Positions 49,367 to 58,268 of a stretch of DNA of 64,000 bases are shown one piece after another. The position numbers were made by a program, and so were the translations under genes. The notes beneath the pieces were generated by a model that saw nothing but the letters and a program-made list of their open reading frames with translations, did no database searches and was not told the DNA's origin. Within the stretch, counting starts at the first letter, position 1. Every line of letters begins with the position of its first letter. The stretch comes from Streptomyces xanthochromogenes. Lineage in GTDB: Bacteria > Actinomycetota > Actinomycetes > Streptomycetales > Streptomycetaceae. The stretch covers positions 186,001 to 250,000 of the forward strand of contig NZ_BMUZ01000008.1 in the NCBI RefSeq assembly GCF_014650455.1. The letters are read 5' to 3'.

Positions 49367-51358
49367 ATGCCCAGCATCATCCTCACCAAGGAAGACCTCG
49401 CCGACACTGTCCGGTACTTCAGACAGCAGGACGGCTTCAGCTTCGACGTGGAGACCGTCGGAGAACACCGGGGAGTGCCCTCCCAGAACCAGATCACGTG
49501 GCTCTCCATGGCCACCCACGGCGCGGCCGTCGCCGTTCCGGTGGGCCACCCCAACGGCGACACGCTGATCTCCAGGGCCACCCGCAAGAAAAACCGCGAG
49601 ACCGGAACGCTCGACGCCATTCCGGCCGTATACGACGAGCCCCCCGCCCAACTGCGCCCCGGCCAGGTCTTCGAAGCCCTTCAGCCGCTCCTCTTCGGCG
49701 AGCAGTACCGAAAGATCGCCCACAACGCCGTCTTCGACATCGTCTCCGTCGCCAAGTACTACGACGGTGCCCTGCCCACACCCAAGTACGGCTGCACGCT
49801 CGTTGCTTCCTGGCTCCTGGACGAGAACCGCCTCAACGGCCTGAAGCCGCGCGTCATCAGCGAGTACGGCCACAAGTACGACACCGAGAACGTCGGCCGT
49901 CGCGTCGAGACCCACGCGTTCTCCAAGGTCGCCCGCTACGCCCTCCTCGACGCCAAGTACACCTGGCTGCTCTGGCGGCGGATGGTGCCGCTCCTCCAGG
50001 CCGAAGGCCTCTCGCGGGCCATGAGCCTCGAACTAGGGGTCCTCGAAGTCCTCCTGGACATGGCGCTGACCGGCGCCCCGGTCGACCTGGAGGCACTGCA
50101 CAAGCTCGACGCCGACCTGACCGTCCAGGTCGCCCGCATCATCGAAGAGGTCTACAAGGCAGCGGGCCAGGTATTCAACATCAACAGCACCAAACAGAAG
50201 GCCGACGTCCTCTTCGGTAAGACGTCCGCCGGAGGCCAGGGCATCAAGCCGAGCAAGCTCACCCAAGGCGGCCGGAAGAAGAAGCGCGAGGGCACCAAGC
50301 CCACCATCTACGACTACAGCACCGACGCCGAGGAACTGAGAAAGCACGACGACAACCAGGTCTGCGCCACTCTGCTCGAATACCAGGAGGTCAACAAGCT
50401 CCTGGGAACTTACGTCCACGGCTACCTCGGCGACGAGGCAGCGGGAAAGCCGTCCATCATCTTCGACGGGCGTATCTACCCGACCTTCAAGCAGTACGGC
50501 ACGGTGTCCGGCAGATTCTCGGCCTCCGAACCGAACTTGCAGAACGTACCCGCCCCCGGCACCCCTCTCGGGGCAGCGGTACGCGGCCTTTTCGTCGCGC
50601 CGCAGGAGAAGGCGACTGTCCTCCAGGGAGACGAGCCGGTCGACCTCGGGTGGAAGCTGCTCATCGCCGACTACGGACAGATCGAGCTGCGGGTGATGGC
50701 GCACTTCCTCGGTTACGGCGCCTGGTACGACGGATTCCACGCAGGGGTCGACGCCCACACCGCCACCGCCAACGCCGTATTCGGCGTGCCCTTCGAAGAG
50801 GTCACCAAGGACCAGCGCAACCGCTCCAAGACACTGGCGTTCGCCACGCTCTTCGGCGCTCAGGCGGCCACCGTCGCCAAGTCCATGGGATCCACGGTGC
50901 CGGAAGCCCAGGCCTTCCTCGACCTCCAGGAACGCAAGATGCCGGAGGTTGCCAAGTTCCAGAACTGGCTGATCGGCGAAGCCCTCAAGCACGAAACTCC
51001 CCACATCCGCACCCTCGTTGGCCGCAAGCGAAGACTCCCGGACCTCGCCAGCTCCACGGACTGGATCCGTGAGAAGGCAGAACGGCAGTGCCTCAACAGC
51101 CTGATCCAAGGCTCGGCCGCCGACCTGAACAAAATGGCGATCATCCGCATGGGGCACTTGTGCAAGAAGAACCGGGAATGGCTGCGGCTCTCTCTCACGG
51201 TGCACGACGAACTCGTGGTGCACTGCCGAGAGGACAAGGTCGAAGAGGGCTCGGCGCTGCTTCAGCAGGCAATGATCGGCCCTGGAATTCAGGAAATCCT
51301 CAACGTCCCCATCACCGCAGACGTGAAGATCTGCGACCGATGGTCGGAGGCCAAGTAG
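49367..51358 (+). CDS. polA: DNA polymerase I-type (family A) replicative polymerase
   Basis: 663 residues from ATG 49367. A 3'-5' exonuclease domain with FDVETVG (D27, E29), HNAVFD and YALLDAKYT. Polymerase motif A ADYGQIELRVM near 434, motif B RNRSKTLAFATLFG near 483, motif C TVHDELVVH near 612. The Tyr expected before Gly at the end of motif B is Phe here. No 5' nuclease domain. With helicase, primase and SSB it forms a phage replisome. Confidence 0.95.
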   Translation: MPSIILTKEDLADTVRYFRQQDGFSFDVETVGEHRGVPSQNQITWLSMATHGAAVAVPVGHPNGDTLISRATRKKNRETGTLDAIPAVYDEPPAQLRPGQVFEALQPLLFGEQYRKIAHNAVFDIVSVAKYYDGALPTPKYGCTLVASWLLDENRLNGLKPRVISEYGHKYDTENVGRRVETHAFSKVARYALLDAKYTWLLWRRMVPLLQAEGLSRAMSLELGVLEVLLDMALTGAPVDLEALHKLDADLTVQVARIIEEVYKAAGQVFNINSTKQKADVLFGKTSAGGQGIKPSKLTQGGRKKKREGTKPTIYDYSTDAEELRKHDDNQVCATLLEYQEVNKLLGTYVHGYLGDEAAGKPSIIFDGRIYPTFKQYGTVSGRFSASEPNLQNVPAPGTPLGAAVRGLFVAPQEKATVLQGDEPVDLGWKLLIADYGQIELRVMAHFLGYGAWYDGFHAGVDAHTATANAVFGVPFEEVTKDQRNRSKTLAFATLFGAQAATVAKSMGSTVPEAQAFLDLQERKMPEVAKFQNWLIGEALKHETPHIRTLVGRKRRLPDLASSTDWIREKAERQCLNSLIQGSAADLNKMAIIRMGHLCKKNREWLRLSLTVHDELVVHCREDKVEEGSALLQQAMIGPGIQEILNVPITADVKICDRWSEAK

Positions 51359-51760
51359 ATGAAGAACCGCAGCGTTCCCGCCGAGGCCATCCAGGCCGAA
51401 CTCCTCATGGACATGTGCGACGGCGACATGGTCCGGATCATGGATACCCTCAAAAGCCTTGGTCAGACCGGGAGAAGCCCCGACGTCATGGCTATGGAGA
51501 TCGCCGCCTCGACGGCGCGGATGGCAACTGTCGAGAGAACCGACGAGCTGCTCGCGACCTACGCTCACCTTATCGCTCAGGTCGTGCTCAAGCCTATTCT
51601 TAAACACCCGTCCTTCAGATCTCTGAGCAACGAAGGAAAAACGGAATTCGTCCACGACCACGCAAGTCTCTTCTACGCGGCATCAAAAGCGATCCTGGCG
51701 AACCTGTTCGACAAGGACATCATTCAGTACACGGTGCCTAAGGAGGTCCCTGGTGAGTAG
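51359..51760 (+). CDS. hypothetical helical protein
   Basis: 133 residues, ATG immediately after the polymerase stop. All-helical (EAIQAELLMDMCDGDMVRIM, YAHLIAQVVLKPILK). No family recognised. May be a polymerase partner, given its coupling. Confidence 0.55.
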   Translation: MKNRSVPAEAIQAELLMDMCDGDMVRIMDTLKSLGQTGRSPDVMAMEIAASTARMATVERTDELLATYAHLIAQVVLKPILKHPSFRSLSNEGKTEFVHDHASLFYAASKAILANLFDKDIIQYTVPKEVPGE

Positions 51761-52094
51761 TTTCTGGGCACGAGCGGTCGGCAGTGCCGCGCCGCCCCCG
51801 CCGCCCGCCGTCACCCCGCACACGCCCGTGCCCCCAGCACATCCAGCACCGGGCGCACCGCCTCCGCTCAAGGCTCAGTCGGCCCGGGACAACTCCGCCT
51901 GCCCCAACTGCGGCTCGGGCAACTACATGGCACCGCAGGGCACGCAGAGCTACCGCTGCTACGACTGCGGATACCCCCGGCTCCACTCGACGTCGGGAAT
52001 GATCGCGTCCTCCTCCGACGGCCCCGCGCGCCCGGCCCGAGCCCAGCCCCAGAGCAGCCCCGCCCTCAATACGATCATCGGCCGCGTCGGCTAG
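51753..52094 (+). CDS. Pro-rich zinc-ribbon protein
   Basis: 113 residues from GTG 51753 with AAGGAGG upstream. The first 45 residues are Pro/Ala rich, then one zinc ribbon (CPNCGSGNY ... YRCYDCGYPR) and a disordered tail. Could tether nucleic acid or protein partners in the replication complex. Confidence 0.65.
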   Translation: MSSFWARAVGSAAPPPPPAVTPHTPVPPAHPAPGAPPPLKAQSARDNSACPNCGSGNYMAPQGTQSYRCYDCGYPRLHSTSGMIASSSDGPARPARAQPQSSPALNTIIGRVG

Positions 52095-52105
52095 AACGGA
52101 CACGC

Positions 52106-54037
52106 ATGACTCTCATCGACAGCCTCGGCGATCTCACCGATCCGTACCAGGCCTACATCACGAAGTCCCGCTACGCCCGCTGGCGCGACGACCTCGGCCG
52201 CCGCGAGACCTGGACGGAGACGGTCGACCGCTATTTCGCCTTCATGACGACGCACCTCCAGGAGCGGTGCAACTACGTCCCGGACAAGGCCCTGGCCCGC
52301 GAGCTGCGGCACGCTGTACTCCACCACGAGGTCCTTCCCTCGATGCGCGCTCTGATGACGGCCGGGGTGCCACTCGACCTGTCACACGTCGCCGGGTACA
52401 ACTGCGCCTACACGCCGCTGGACGACCTCCGGTCGTTCTCCGAGGTCCTGTTCATCCTCCTCAACGGCACGGGGGTGGGCTTCAGTGTGGAATCGAGGTA
52501 TGTCGACCAGCTGCCGGTCGTCGCCCATCAAAGGAGCGACCCGGCCACGCGGATCGTCGTCGCCGACAGCAAGCTGGGCTGGGCCGAAGCGTTCGACCTG
52601 CTGCTCGATCTCGTGTGGATCGACGGCCGCATACCTGAGGTGGATTACTCCCTGGTGCGGCCTGCTGGTGCCCGGCTGGCGACGTTCGGCGGCCGGGCGT
52701 CCGGGCCGGAGCCGCTGAAGGCCCTCTTCGACTACACCGTGGAGCTGCTCAGGAGCGCCCAGGGCCGGAAGCTGCGTCCGATTGAGGCACACGACCTGGC
52801 GTGCAAGGTCGCTGATGTGGTGGTGGTCGGTGGTGTGCGCCGGTCGGCCATGATCTCCCTGTCCGACCTCGACGACAGGGAGATGGCCACGGCCAAGAGT
52901 GGCGAGTGGTGGGTGGAGCACCCGTACCGCGCCTTGGCGAACAACTCGGCGGTGTACCACGACGGCATGAGGTATGAGGAGTTCCGCGCCGAGTGGGACG
53001 TCCTTGTCGCTTCGGGCAGTGGTGAGCGCGGAATTTTCCACCGTGACGCGGCACAGCGGCAGGCCGCGAAGTTCGGCCGCCGGGAGCAGGACGTCGACTA
53101 CGGGACCAACCCCTGCTCCGAGATCATTCTGCGGCCCCGGTCCTTCTGTAACCTCTCGACCATTGTGGTCCGCCCCCAGGACGGCATCGGTGACCTCCGG
53201 CGCAAGATCACGCTGGCGGCCATCCTCGGAACGTGGCAGGCGACCCTGACCGATTTCCCGTTCCTGCGCGAGGAGTGGTCGGCCAACGCCCGCGAGGAAC
53301 GGCTCCTGGGCGTCTCCATGACGGGCATCTTCAACTCCGCCCTGCTGACTGACGGCCAGGGCCGGGACCTCAAGAACGATGTGCTGGAGAGGCTTCGCGA
53401 CGAGGCCCGCGAGGCCAACGAGCTGGAAGCCGAACTGCTTGGTATCTCTCCCTCCAGGGCGATCACCGCGATCAAGCCCGAGGGCACGACTTCGCAGAAG
53501 ACGGGCGTCCCGTCAGGCCTGCATCCTTCGCATGCCCCGTACTGGGTGAGGACCGTCCGCAACGACGTGAAGGACCCCATCTCCAACTTCCTCATCGACT
53601 CCGGGGTTCCGCACGAGAAGGACCTCATGAATGACCAGAACTGGGTCTTCTCCTTCCCGCAGCGTGCCGCCGCTGATGCAGTGACCCGTGAGGACCTGAC
53701 AGCCATTCAGCACCTGGAGCTGTGGCTCGATTTCCAGCGCCACTACTGCGAGCACAAGCCCTCGGTCACCGTGTCGGTCCGCGAAAGTGAATGGGACGAG
53801 GTACGGGAATGGGTATGGGCACACCTTGACGAAATGTCAGGCGTCTCCTTCCTGCCCTACTCCGAACACACCTACGTGCAGGCTCCCTACCAGGAATGCG
53901 ACGAGGCGACGTACCGTGAACTCGCAGCGAAGATGCCCACACTCCTGTGGTCCGACTTGTTCTTCTACGAAAAATCGGACCACACCACGGGCACCCAGGA
54001 ATATGCGTGCTCGGCAGACGGGTGCGATGTGAAGTAG
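52106..54037 (+). CDS. nrdJ: class II (B12-dependent) ribonucleotide reductase
   Basis: 643 residues from ATG 52106 (GGACACGC upstream). Monomeric NrdJ/RTPR type: NCAY near 100 (first active-site Cys), GTGVGFSVES, the catalytic NPCSEI near 334 (Asn, radical Cys, Glu), KPEGTTSQKTGVPSGLHPSH, and the C-terminal redox pair C635-x4-C640. Makes deoxyribonucleotides using adenosylcobalamin, independent of oxygen, which suits host mycelium. No separate thioredoxin-like partner nearby. Confidence 0.93.
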   Translation: MTLIDSLGDLTDPYQAYITKSRYARWRDDLGRRETWTETVDRYFAFMTTHLQERCNYVPDKALARELRHAVLHHEVLPSMRALMTAGVPLDLSHVAGYNCAYTPLDDLRSFSEVLFILLNGTGVGFSVESRYVDQLPVVAHQRSDPATRIVVADSKLGWAEAFDLLLDLVWIDGRIPEVDYSLVRPAGARLATFGGRASGPEPLKALFDYTVELLRSAQGRKLRPIEAHDLACKVADVVVVGGVRRSAMISLSDLDDREMATAKSGEWWVEHPYRALANNSAVYHDGMRYEEFRAEWDVLVASGSGERGIFHRDAAQRQAAKFGRREQDVDYGTNPCSEIILRPRSFCNLSTIVVRPQDGIGDLRRKITLAAILGTWQATLTDFPFLREEWSANAREERLLGVSMTGIFNSALLTDGQGRDLKNDVLERLRDEAREANELEAELLGISPSRAITAIKPEGTTSQKTGVPSGLHPSHAPYWVRTVRNDVKDPISNFLIDSGVPHEKDLMNDQNWVFSFPQRAAADAVTREDLTAIQHLELWLDFQRHYCEHKPSVTVSVRESEWDEVREWVWAHLDEMSGVSFLPYSEHTYVQAPYQECDEATYRELAAKMPTLLWSDLFFYEKSDHTTGTQEYACSADGCDVK

Positions 54038-54054
54038 CAGGAAGGAGTTGTGCG

Positions 54055-54231
54055 GTGAGCGAGATCAAGGCAGCCGTCGCCGAGGTGCTGGAGGACCTGG
54101 CCACCGGCCTGGAAGAGCGAGTCGAGCACTTCTCCTCGACGTACGCCACCCACTCCGAGGCCATCAAGGCGCAGGTCCTGTCAGAAGTCCTCGACGAACT
54201 GCGTCGGGTCAGCACGGATCTCGCCGCGTAA
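54055..54231 (+). CDS. small acidic helical protein
   Basis: 58 residues from GTG 54055 with GGAAGGAG upstream. One long helix pair (IKAAVAEVLEDLATGLEERVEHF, LSEVLDELRRVS). Followed by a terminator. Unknown. Confidence 0.6.
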   Translation: MSEIKAAVAEVLEDLATGLEERVEHFSSTYATHSEAIKAQVLSEVLDELRRVSTDLAA

Positions 54232-54248
54232 CAACTCCTGCTGACTAG

Positions 54249-54277
54249 CCCCCGGGACTACCAGGCCCGGGGGTTTT
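54249..54277 (+). terminator. intrinsic terminator after nrdJ operon
   Basis: An 8-bp GC stem (CCCCCGGG 54249-54256 / CCCGGGGG 54266-54273) with a 9-nt loop and TTTT. Confidence 0.9.
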
Positions 54278-54377
54278 CCATACCCCACCTCTTTGCCATT
54301 TCATTACCTTGAGTAGCAACTTCGGCCTGAGACATCAGCGTTGACCCGCTAATAGCCTCTCCACATCACGGCAACAC

Positions 54378-54394
54378 TTGCTCAACCCGAGCAA
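54378..54394 (+). promoter_or_regulatory. TTGCTC/GAGCAA dyad upstream of recA-like gene
   Basis: A perfect 6-bp inverted repeat with a 5-bp spacer, 29 nt before the ATG. The gap 54278-54422 must hold the promoter, TTGACC at 54341-54346 is a possible -35 without a good -10. No actinobacterial LexA box (GAAC-N4-GTTC) is seen. Confidence 0.45.
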
Positions 54395-54422
54395 TCACAG
54401 CCGGAAACGGGGGAGTTGACGC

Positions 54423-55529
54423 ATGGCACTGACCGGAGAAGCGCTGGCTCTCATGGCCAAGATAAACAAGCAGTACGGGGACGGATCGCTCGTCATCGCC
54501 AGCTCCCTGACTGACTCCGGACAGCTGGCCACCGGAATCCTCAGCCTCGACCTCATCCTCGGCGGCGGATTTCCCCGCAATCAGTGGAGCGAAGTCATCG
54601 GTATGGAAGGCAGCGGAAAAACAACCGTCTGCCACCGCACCGTCGCCCACAACCAGCAGATCTCACCGGACTTCACCACCCTGTGGATTGCCGCAGAGGC
54701 CTACGACAGCGACCAGGCCAAGATGCTCGGAGTCAATGTCGACCAGGTCATTGTCCACGCTACGAACAGGATGGAAGAAGCATTCCAGGTCATGATCGAC
54801 GCGGCGGAAGCCCGAGCCGTTGATCTGATCGTCCTGGACAGCTATCCCGCGCTCGTCCCCGACGGCGAGGCCGAAAAGGACATGGACGAGGCGTCCATGA
54901 CACTCGGCGCCCGTCTGATGGGAAAGTTCTTCCGCAAAATCGGCAAGGAGACCGGGAAAGCGATGTCCGCGACCCAGCGGCCGGTGACCGGACTGATCAT
55001 CAACCAGTGGCGGCAGAAAATCGGCGGCCGCGTCATGAACGGGCAGATACCCAAGACGACACCCGGCGGCCTCGCCAAGAATTTCGCCTACTACAGCCGC
55101 GTCGAAGTGGCACGCGCCGAATGGATCGACGAAGCCCGCCCCGGCAAGGGAAAGGCCCGCATCGGGCAGGTCGTGAAGTTCACGACGATCAAGAACAAGC
55201 AGATCGCCGGACAGAAGACCTCGCAGTCCGACTACTACTTCGAGGAATCCCGGACTCTCGGCTTGGACGCAGGCCGCTTCGACACAGTCAAGGACCTCAT
55301 TATCTGGGCCGTCTACTACGACGTCATTACACGGCGCGGCTCCTATTACGACTACGGAAAGAACAGCTGGAAGGGAAAGGATCCCATGATCGACGCCATA
55401 CGTCAGGACCTCACCCTCCAGGAAGAGCTGACCGCTTCCATCCTCGGGGCAGCCGATCCGCGCCGCCAGACCACCAGCCCCGCCGAACTGGGGAACCTCG
55501 CGCAGGAGATCGAGGCCGAGGCCGCGTGA
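54423..55529 (+). CDS. RecA/UvsX-like recombinase
   Basis: 368 residues. ATG 54423 follows GGGGGAG. RecA core: ATGILSLDLILGGGFPRNQ, Walker A GMEGSGKTT (about 59-67), IAAEAYDSDQAKMLG, Walker B LIVLDSYPALVPD (about 134-146), INQWRQKIG and the LAKNFAYYSRVEV segment. Replication and repair strand exchange. The next gene, a nuclease, overlaps by GTGA. Confidence 0.9.
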   Translation: MALTGEALALMAKINKQYGDGSLVIASSLTDSGQLATGILSLDLILGGGFPRNQWSEVIGMEGSGKTTVCHRTVAHNQQISPDFTTLWIAAEAYDSDQAKMLGVNVDQVIVHATNRMEEAFQVMIDAAEARAVDLIVLDSYPALVPDGEAEKDMDEASMTLGARLMGKFFRKIGKETGKAMSATQRPVTGLIINQWRQKIGGRVMNGQIPKTTPGGLAKNFAYYSRVEVARAEWIDEARPGKGKARIGQVVKFTTIKNKQIAGQKTSQSDYYFEESRTLGLDAGRFDTVKDLIIWAVYYDVITRRGSYYDYGKNSWKGKDPMIDAIRQDLTLQEELTASILGAADPRRQTTSPAELGNLAQEIEAEAA

Positions 55530-55828
55530 AGAGCCCCCTCAAGCGCTCCCAGGACCAGGAGAAGAAGCTCGCCGACCGCTACGACGGCACCGTCAACCCC
55601 GGCAGCGGCAACGGCTGGATCCACAAGAACGACGTCCGCTCAGACCGCTTCAGCTTCGAGGCGAAGACCACCGAGAAGCGGTCCTACTCCCTCAAGCTCG
55701 ACGACCTCCTCAAGGCGGAAAAGAACGCCCTCATCTCCGGTCGGGAGATGGTCTTCGCCGTCGAACTCGGCGGCCGGAACTGGATGGTGGTCAGTCAGGA
55801 GCTTTTCGACACCCTCCTGGACACCTGA
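55526..55828 (+). CDS. PD-(D/E)XK nuclease, Holliday-junction-resolvase-like
   Basis: 100 residues from GTG 55526 overlapping the RecA stop. Small restriction-fold nuclease pattern: DGTVNPGSGNGWIHKNDVRSD (Asp), FEAKTTEKRSYSLKL (E-x-K), then LISGREMVFAVEL and WMVVSQELF. Coupling to recA fits recombination intermediate processing. A second, RuvC-like resolvase lies at 59478. Confidence 0.65.
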   Translation: MKSPLKRSQDQEKKLADRYDGTVNPGSGNGWIHKNDVRSDRFSFEAKTTEKRSYSLKLDDLLKAEKNALISGREMVFAVELGGRNWMVVSQELFDTLLDT

Positions 55829-56502
55829 TGGCTCTCTTCTCCCGCAAGGCATCACCGGACTGGAGCGGCGGGTACTCCCCGGCCACGGAAGCCAAGTGCC
55901 GCAAGTTCCCCACGCCCCATACCGAGACCGGCGACGCGTGGTTCGACGATCCGGAAAACGCCGCTGACATCTGCAACGGCACCAACGACGGGATCGTGTG
56001 CCCACTTCGCACCGCCTGCCTTGTCCAGGCCCTCGTCAACGCCGAGCGCTACGGAGTCTGGGGCGGCCTCAACCAGCAGCAGCTCGGCTGGATGCGCAAG
56101 AAGTACCGCGCCCAGCCCGACAAATGGGCCATCAAGAATGCCCCGCCACTCTCACTCTTCCAGGAAGGACAAGGAACGAAATGGGTACAGCAGAGGACTT
56201 CTGGGCCCGCGTCGAAAAGACAGAATCATGCTGGCTGTGGCGAGGCGGCACCCGAGGCAACGGCTACGGAACATTCTGGGCCGACCGGAAGCGCTACTAC
56301 GCCCACCGCTACGCCTTCTTCCTCACGCACGACCACATGCCGAAAGGCATCGTCCTGCACGCCTGCGACACCCCCAGATGTGTCCGCCCCAGCCACCTCT
56401 CCGACGGCACCCCCGCCGACAACGTCCTCGACATGTGGAGCAAGGGACGCGGCAAGCCTCCTCCCGTCCTCGTCGGCGAGGCGCACCCCCACACCCGCCT
56501 GA
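55828..56502 (+). CDS. WhiB-like protein with run-on tail
   Basis: ORF of 224 codons, but only the first 117 or so look genuine. Iron-sulfur Cys at 24, 49, 58 and 64 (spacing 24-8-5, not the cellular CxxC), then GVWGG at 76-80 and a basic helix (LGWMRKKYRAQ). WhiB proteins bind sigma factor and control Streptomyces sporulation and mycobacterial septation, and phage copies can interfere with the host copy. From residue 118 on the frame runs through the HNH gene as low-complexity Thr/Ser/Pro. Confidence 0.85.
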   Translation: MALFSRKASPDWSGGYSPATEAKCRKFPTPHTETGDAWFDDPENAADICNGTNDGIVCPLRTACLVQALVNAERYGVWGGLNQQQLGWMRKKYRAQPDKWAIKNAPPLSLFQEGQGTKWVQQRTSGPASKRQNHAGCGEAAPEATATEHSGPTGSATTPTATPSSSRTTTCRKASSCTPATPPDVSAPATSPTAPPPTTSSTCGARDAASLLPSSSARRTPTPA

Positions 56503-56669
56503 CCGAAGCCACCGTCCTGCACATACGCGAGCAGTACGCCAGCGGCCAGTACTCCCAGCGCAGCCTCGCCCGCACCTACGGCATGGACCACGCCTCCATA
56601 GGCGCCATCGTCCGGCACGAGACCTGGCGGCACATCGGCGGCCCCCACCCCGCCCAGGCGGCGGCATGA
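56181..56669 (+). CDS. HNH endonuclease (homing type) with C-terminal HTH
   Basis: 162 residues. ATG 56181 follows AAGGAACG. The HNH core reads HRYAFFLTHDHMPKGIVLHAC, then RCVRPSHL and DNVLDMWSKGRG. The C-terminal 50 residues (LTEATVLHIREQY, SLARTYGMDHASIGAIV) are a helix-turn-helix as in free-standing homing endonucleases. It overlaps 322 nt of the WhiB frame and seems to have been inserted there. Confidence 0.85.
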   Translation: MGTAEDFWARVEKTESCWLWRGGTRGNGYGTFWADRKRYYAHRYAFFLTHDHMPKGIVLHACDTPRCVRPSHLSDGTPADNVLDMWSKGRGKPPPVLVGEAHPHTRLTEATVLHIREQYASGQYSQRSLARTYGMDHASIGAIVRHETWRHIGGPHPAQAAA

Positions 56670-57799
56670 AAGCCCCCCGCGCCCGCCGCAAGGCCATCGC
56701 AGCGCCTTCCAGCCTCGACGACCTCTTCGCCTCCCGAAGCAAGGACAAGACGTTCCTCGCCGAAGCCAAGGCACACGTCATCGAGAAGAACGCGAATGAC
56801 AACTCCCGGCGCCAGGACATCATCCACCCCTCCGAAGTCGCCAAGGCCAGCTGGTGCCCCCGCGCCACCTACCAGCGCATCGAAACCGGCATCCACCACA
56901 AGGAGAAATTCGGCTTCCAGAGCCTCAACATCTTCGACTCCGGACACGAAGCCCACCGCAAGTGGCAGAACCGGGCGTGGAGCACCGGATGGCTTGAGGG
57001 CAACTTCAAATGCCTGAACTGCGAACAGCTCTGGTGGGACAAGAGCCCAGCCACCTGCGACCGCTGCTCCTCCTCCGCCCTCGAATACGCCGAAGTGCCC
57101 CTGCGCGCCGTACCCACCCACCGCATCGCCGGACACGCCGACGGACTCCTGACCCCGATCCGCAAGATCCTGGAAATCAAGACGGTAGGAGAAGGCACCT
57201 ACCGCTACGAGAACCCCAAGCTCCTGGCACGCCATACCCACAAGGACGCCGAAGGCCGCCCCTACGTGGACGTCAAGGGCCTGTGGACCGACACCCGCGT
57301 CCCCTTCCCCTCCCACGTCCGGCAGGTCCAGATCTACATATGGCTCGCCAACACCTTCATGCAACTCGAAGTGGACGGCGCCGAATTCATCTACGAGTCC
57401 AAGATGAACCAAGACGTGAAGTCTTTCACGATCAAGGCCAATTTCGACGTCATCGCGGACCGCATCGCCCTCTGCCAGGAAATCAACGAACGCCTCGGCA
57501 AGAACGACCCGCCCGCCTGCCCCAAGGGCGGCTGCAAGGACTGCAACGCCTACGAGGAGAGCGATGACGGCCCCGCACGACGACGCGGCACCAACCCTGG
57601 CGCAGACGACCGTGAGACGCCTGCGGGTGAAGGGGCTGAAACTCCCGCAGCGGCCCGGCGAGGACGCTCCCGAACTCACCCCGGATCTGACCGAACTCGC
57701 CGACGACGCACTGATGTCGATCTTTGTGGAGATGACCAACTGGGGCGAGTTCGCCGGAACTCGGCTCGCCCAGGCGGCAGTCGACGAGAAGCAGGCTGA
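56666..57799 (+). CDS. Cas4/RecB-like PD-(D/E)XK exonuclease
   Basis: ORF of 377 residues, ATG 56666 overlapping the HNH stop. HPSEVAKASWCPRATYQRI, GHEAHRKWQNRAW, a zinc pair (CLNCEQ / CDRC), then GHADGLLTPIRKILEIKTVG (Asp, E-x-K) and VRQVQIYIWLAN. The end CPKGGCKDCNAYEE supplies Fe-S cysteines as in Cas4. The last 79 residues (from about 57564) overlap the next gene and look non-native. Likely processes DNA ends for recombination. Confidence 0.85.
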   Translation: MKAPRARRKAIAAPSSLDDLFASRSKDKTFLAEAKAHVIEKNANDNSRRQDIIHPSEVAKASWCPRATYQRIETGIHHKEKFGFQSLNIFDSGHEAHRKWQNRAWSTGWLEGNFKCLNCEQLWWDKSPATCDRCSSSALEYAEVPLRAVPTHRIAGHADGLLTPIRKILEIKTVGEGTYRYENPKLLARHTHKDAEGRPYVDVKGLWTDTRVPFPSHVRQVQIYIWLANTFMQLEVDGAEFIYESKMNQDVKSFTIKANFDVIADRIALCQEINERLGKNDPPACPKGGCKDCNAYEESDDGPARRRGTNPGADDRETPAGEGAETPAAARRGRSRTHPGSDRTRRRRTDVDLCGDDQLGRVRRNSARPGGSRREAG

Positions 57800-58061
57800 A
57801 ACCGACCTCGACCGGTGCCGCGCCATCGCCGCAGTCAGGGCGAAGACCGAAAAGTCGGTGACCGCCCAGAAGGCCGCCGCAGCAGCCGACCCGGAAGTCC
57901 TCGCCTGCACGGACGCCTACAACGCCGCCTACGCGACCCGAAAACTCCTCGAATCCATCTACAACGGCCTGACCGCCAAGGCAGCCGTCGTCTCCCGCGA
58001 ACTCACCCGGCGAGTGGGACGCCACGACCGCGACAACCGGGCACAGAGATGGTCCTCGTGA
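57564..58061 (+). CDS. hypothetical helical protein
   Basis: 165 residues from ATG 57564, overlapping the exonuclease frame by 236 nt. ELADDALMSIFVEMTNWGEFA, QAETDLDRCRAIAAVRAKTEKS, two long helices. The pattern of codon third positions supports this frame. Unknown function. Confidence 0.6.
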   Translation: MTAPHDDAAPTLAQTTVRRLRVKGLKLPQRPGEDAPELTPDLTELADDALMSIFVEMTNWGEFAGTRLAQAAVDEKQAETDLDRCRAIAAVRAKTEKSVTAQKAAAAADPEVLACTDAYNAAYATRKLLESIYNGLTAKAAVVSRELTRRVGRHDRDNRAQRWSS

Positions 58062-58072
58062 AAGGAATCGGC

Positions 58073-58252
58073 ATGACCAACGGACAGATGTTCCTCCACA
58101 AGAGCCGCAAGAAGATCGCCGTTCTACGCCCCACCGACAAAAACTCCACCCTCAAGTCGGCCTTCATCTACAACCTCGGCACCGGCAAGCGCACCGCCGT
58201 CTACATCCGCACCGAAAACCTCACCAAGCAGTACCGCCCGATCTCCAACTGA
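58073..58252 (+). CDS. small basic hypothetical protein
   Basis: 59 residues. ATG 58073 has AAGGA 6 nt upstream. GTG 58058 is an alternative coupled to the previous stop. Basic beta-rich (MFLHKSRKKIAVLRP, FIYNLGTGKRTAVYIR). Could bind nucleic acid. Confidence 0.55.
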   Translation: MTNGQMFLHKSRKKIAVLRPTDKNSTLKSAFIYNLGTGKRTAVYIRTENLTKQYRPISN

Positions 58253-58268
58253 GCCAGGAGCACATATT

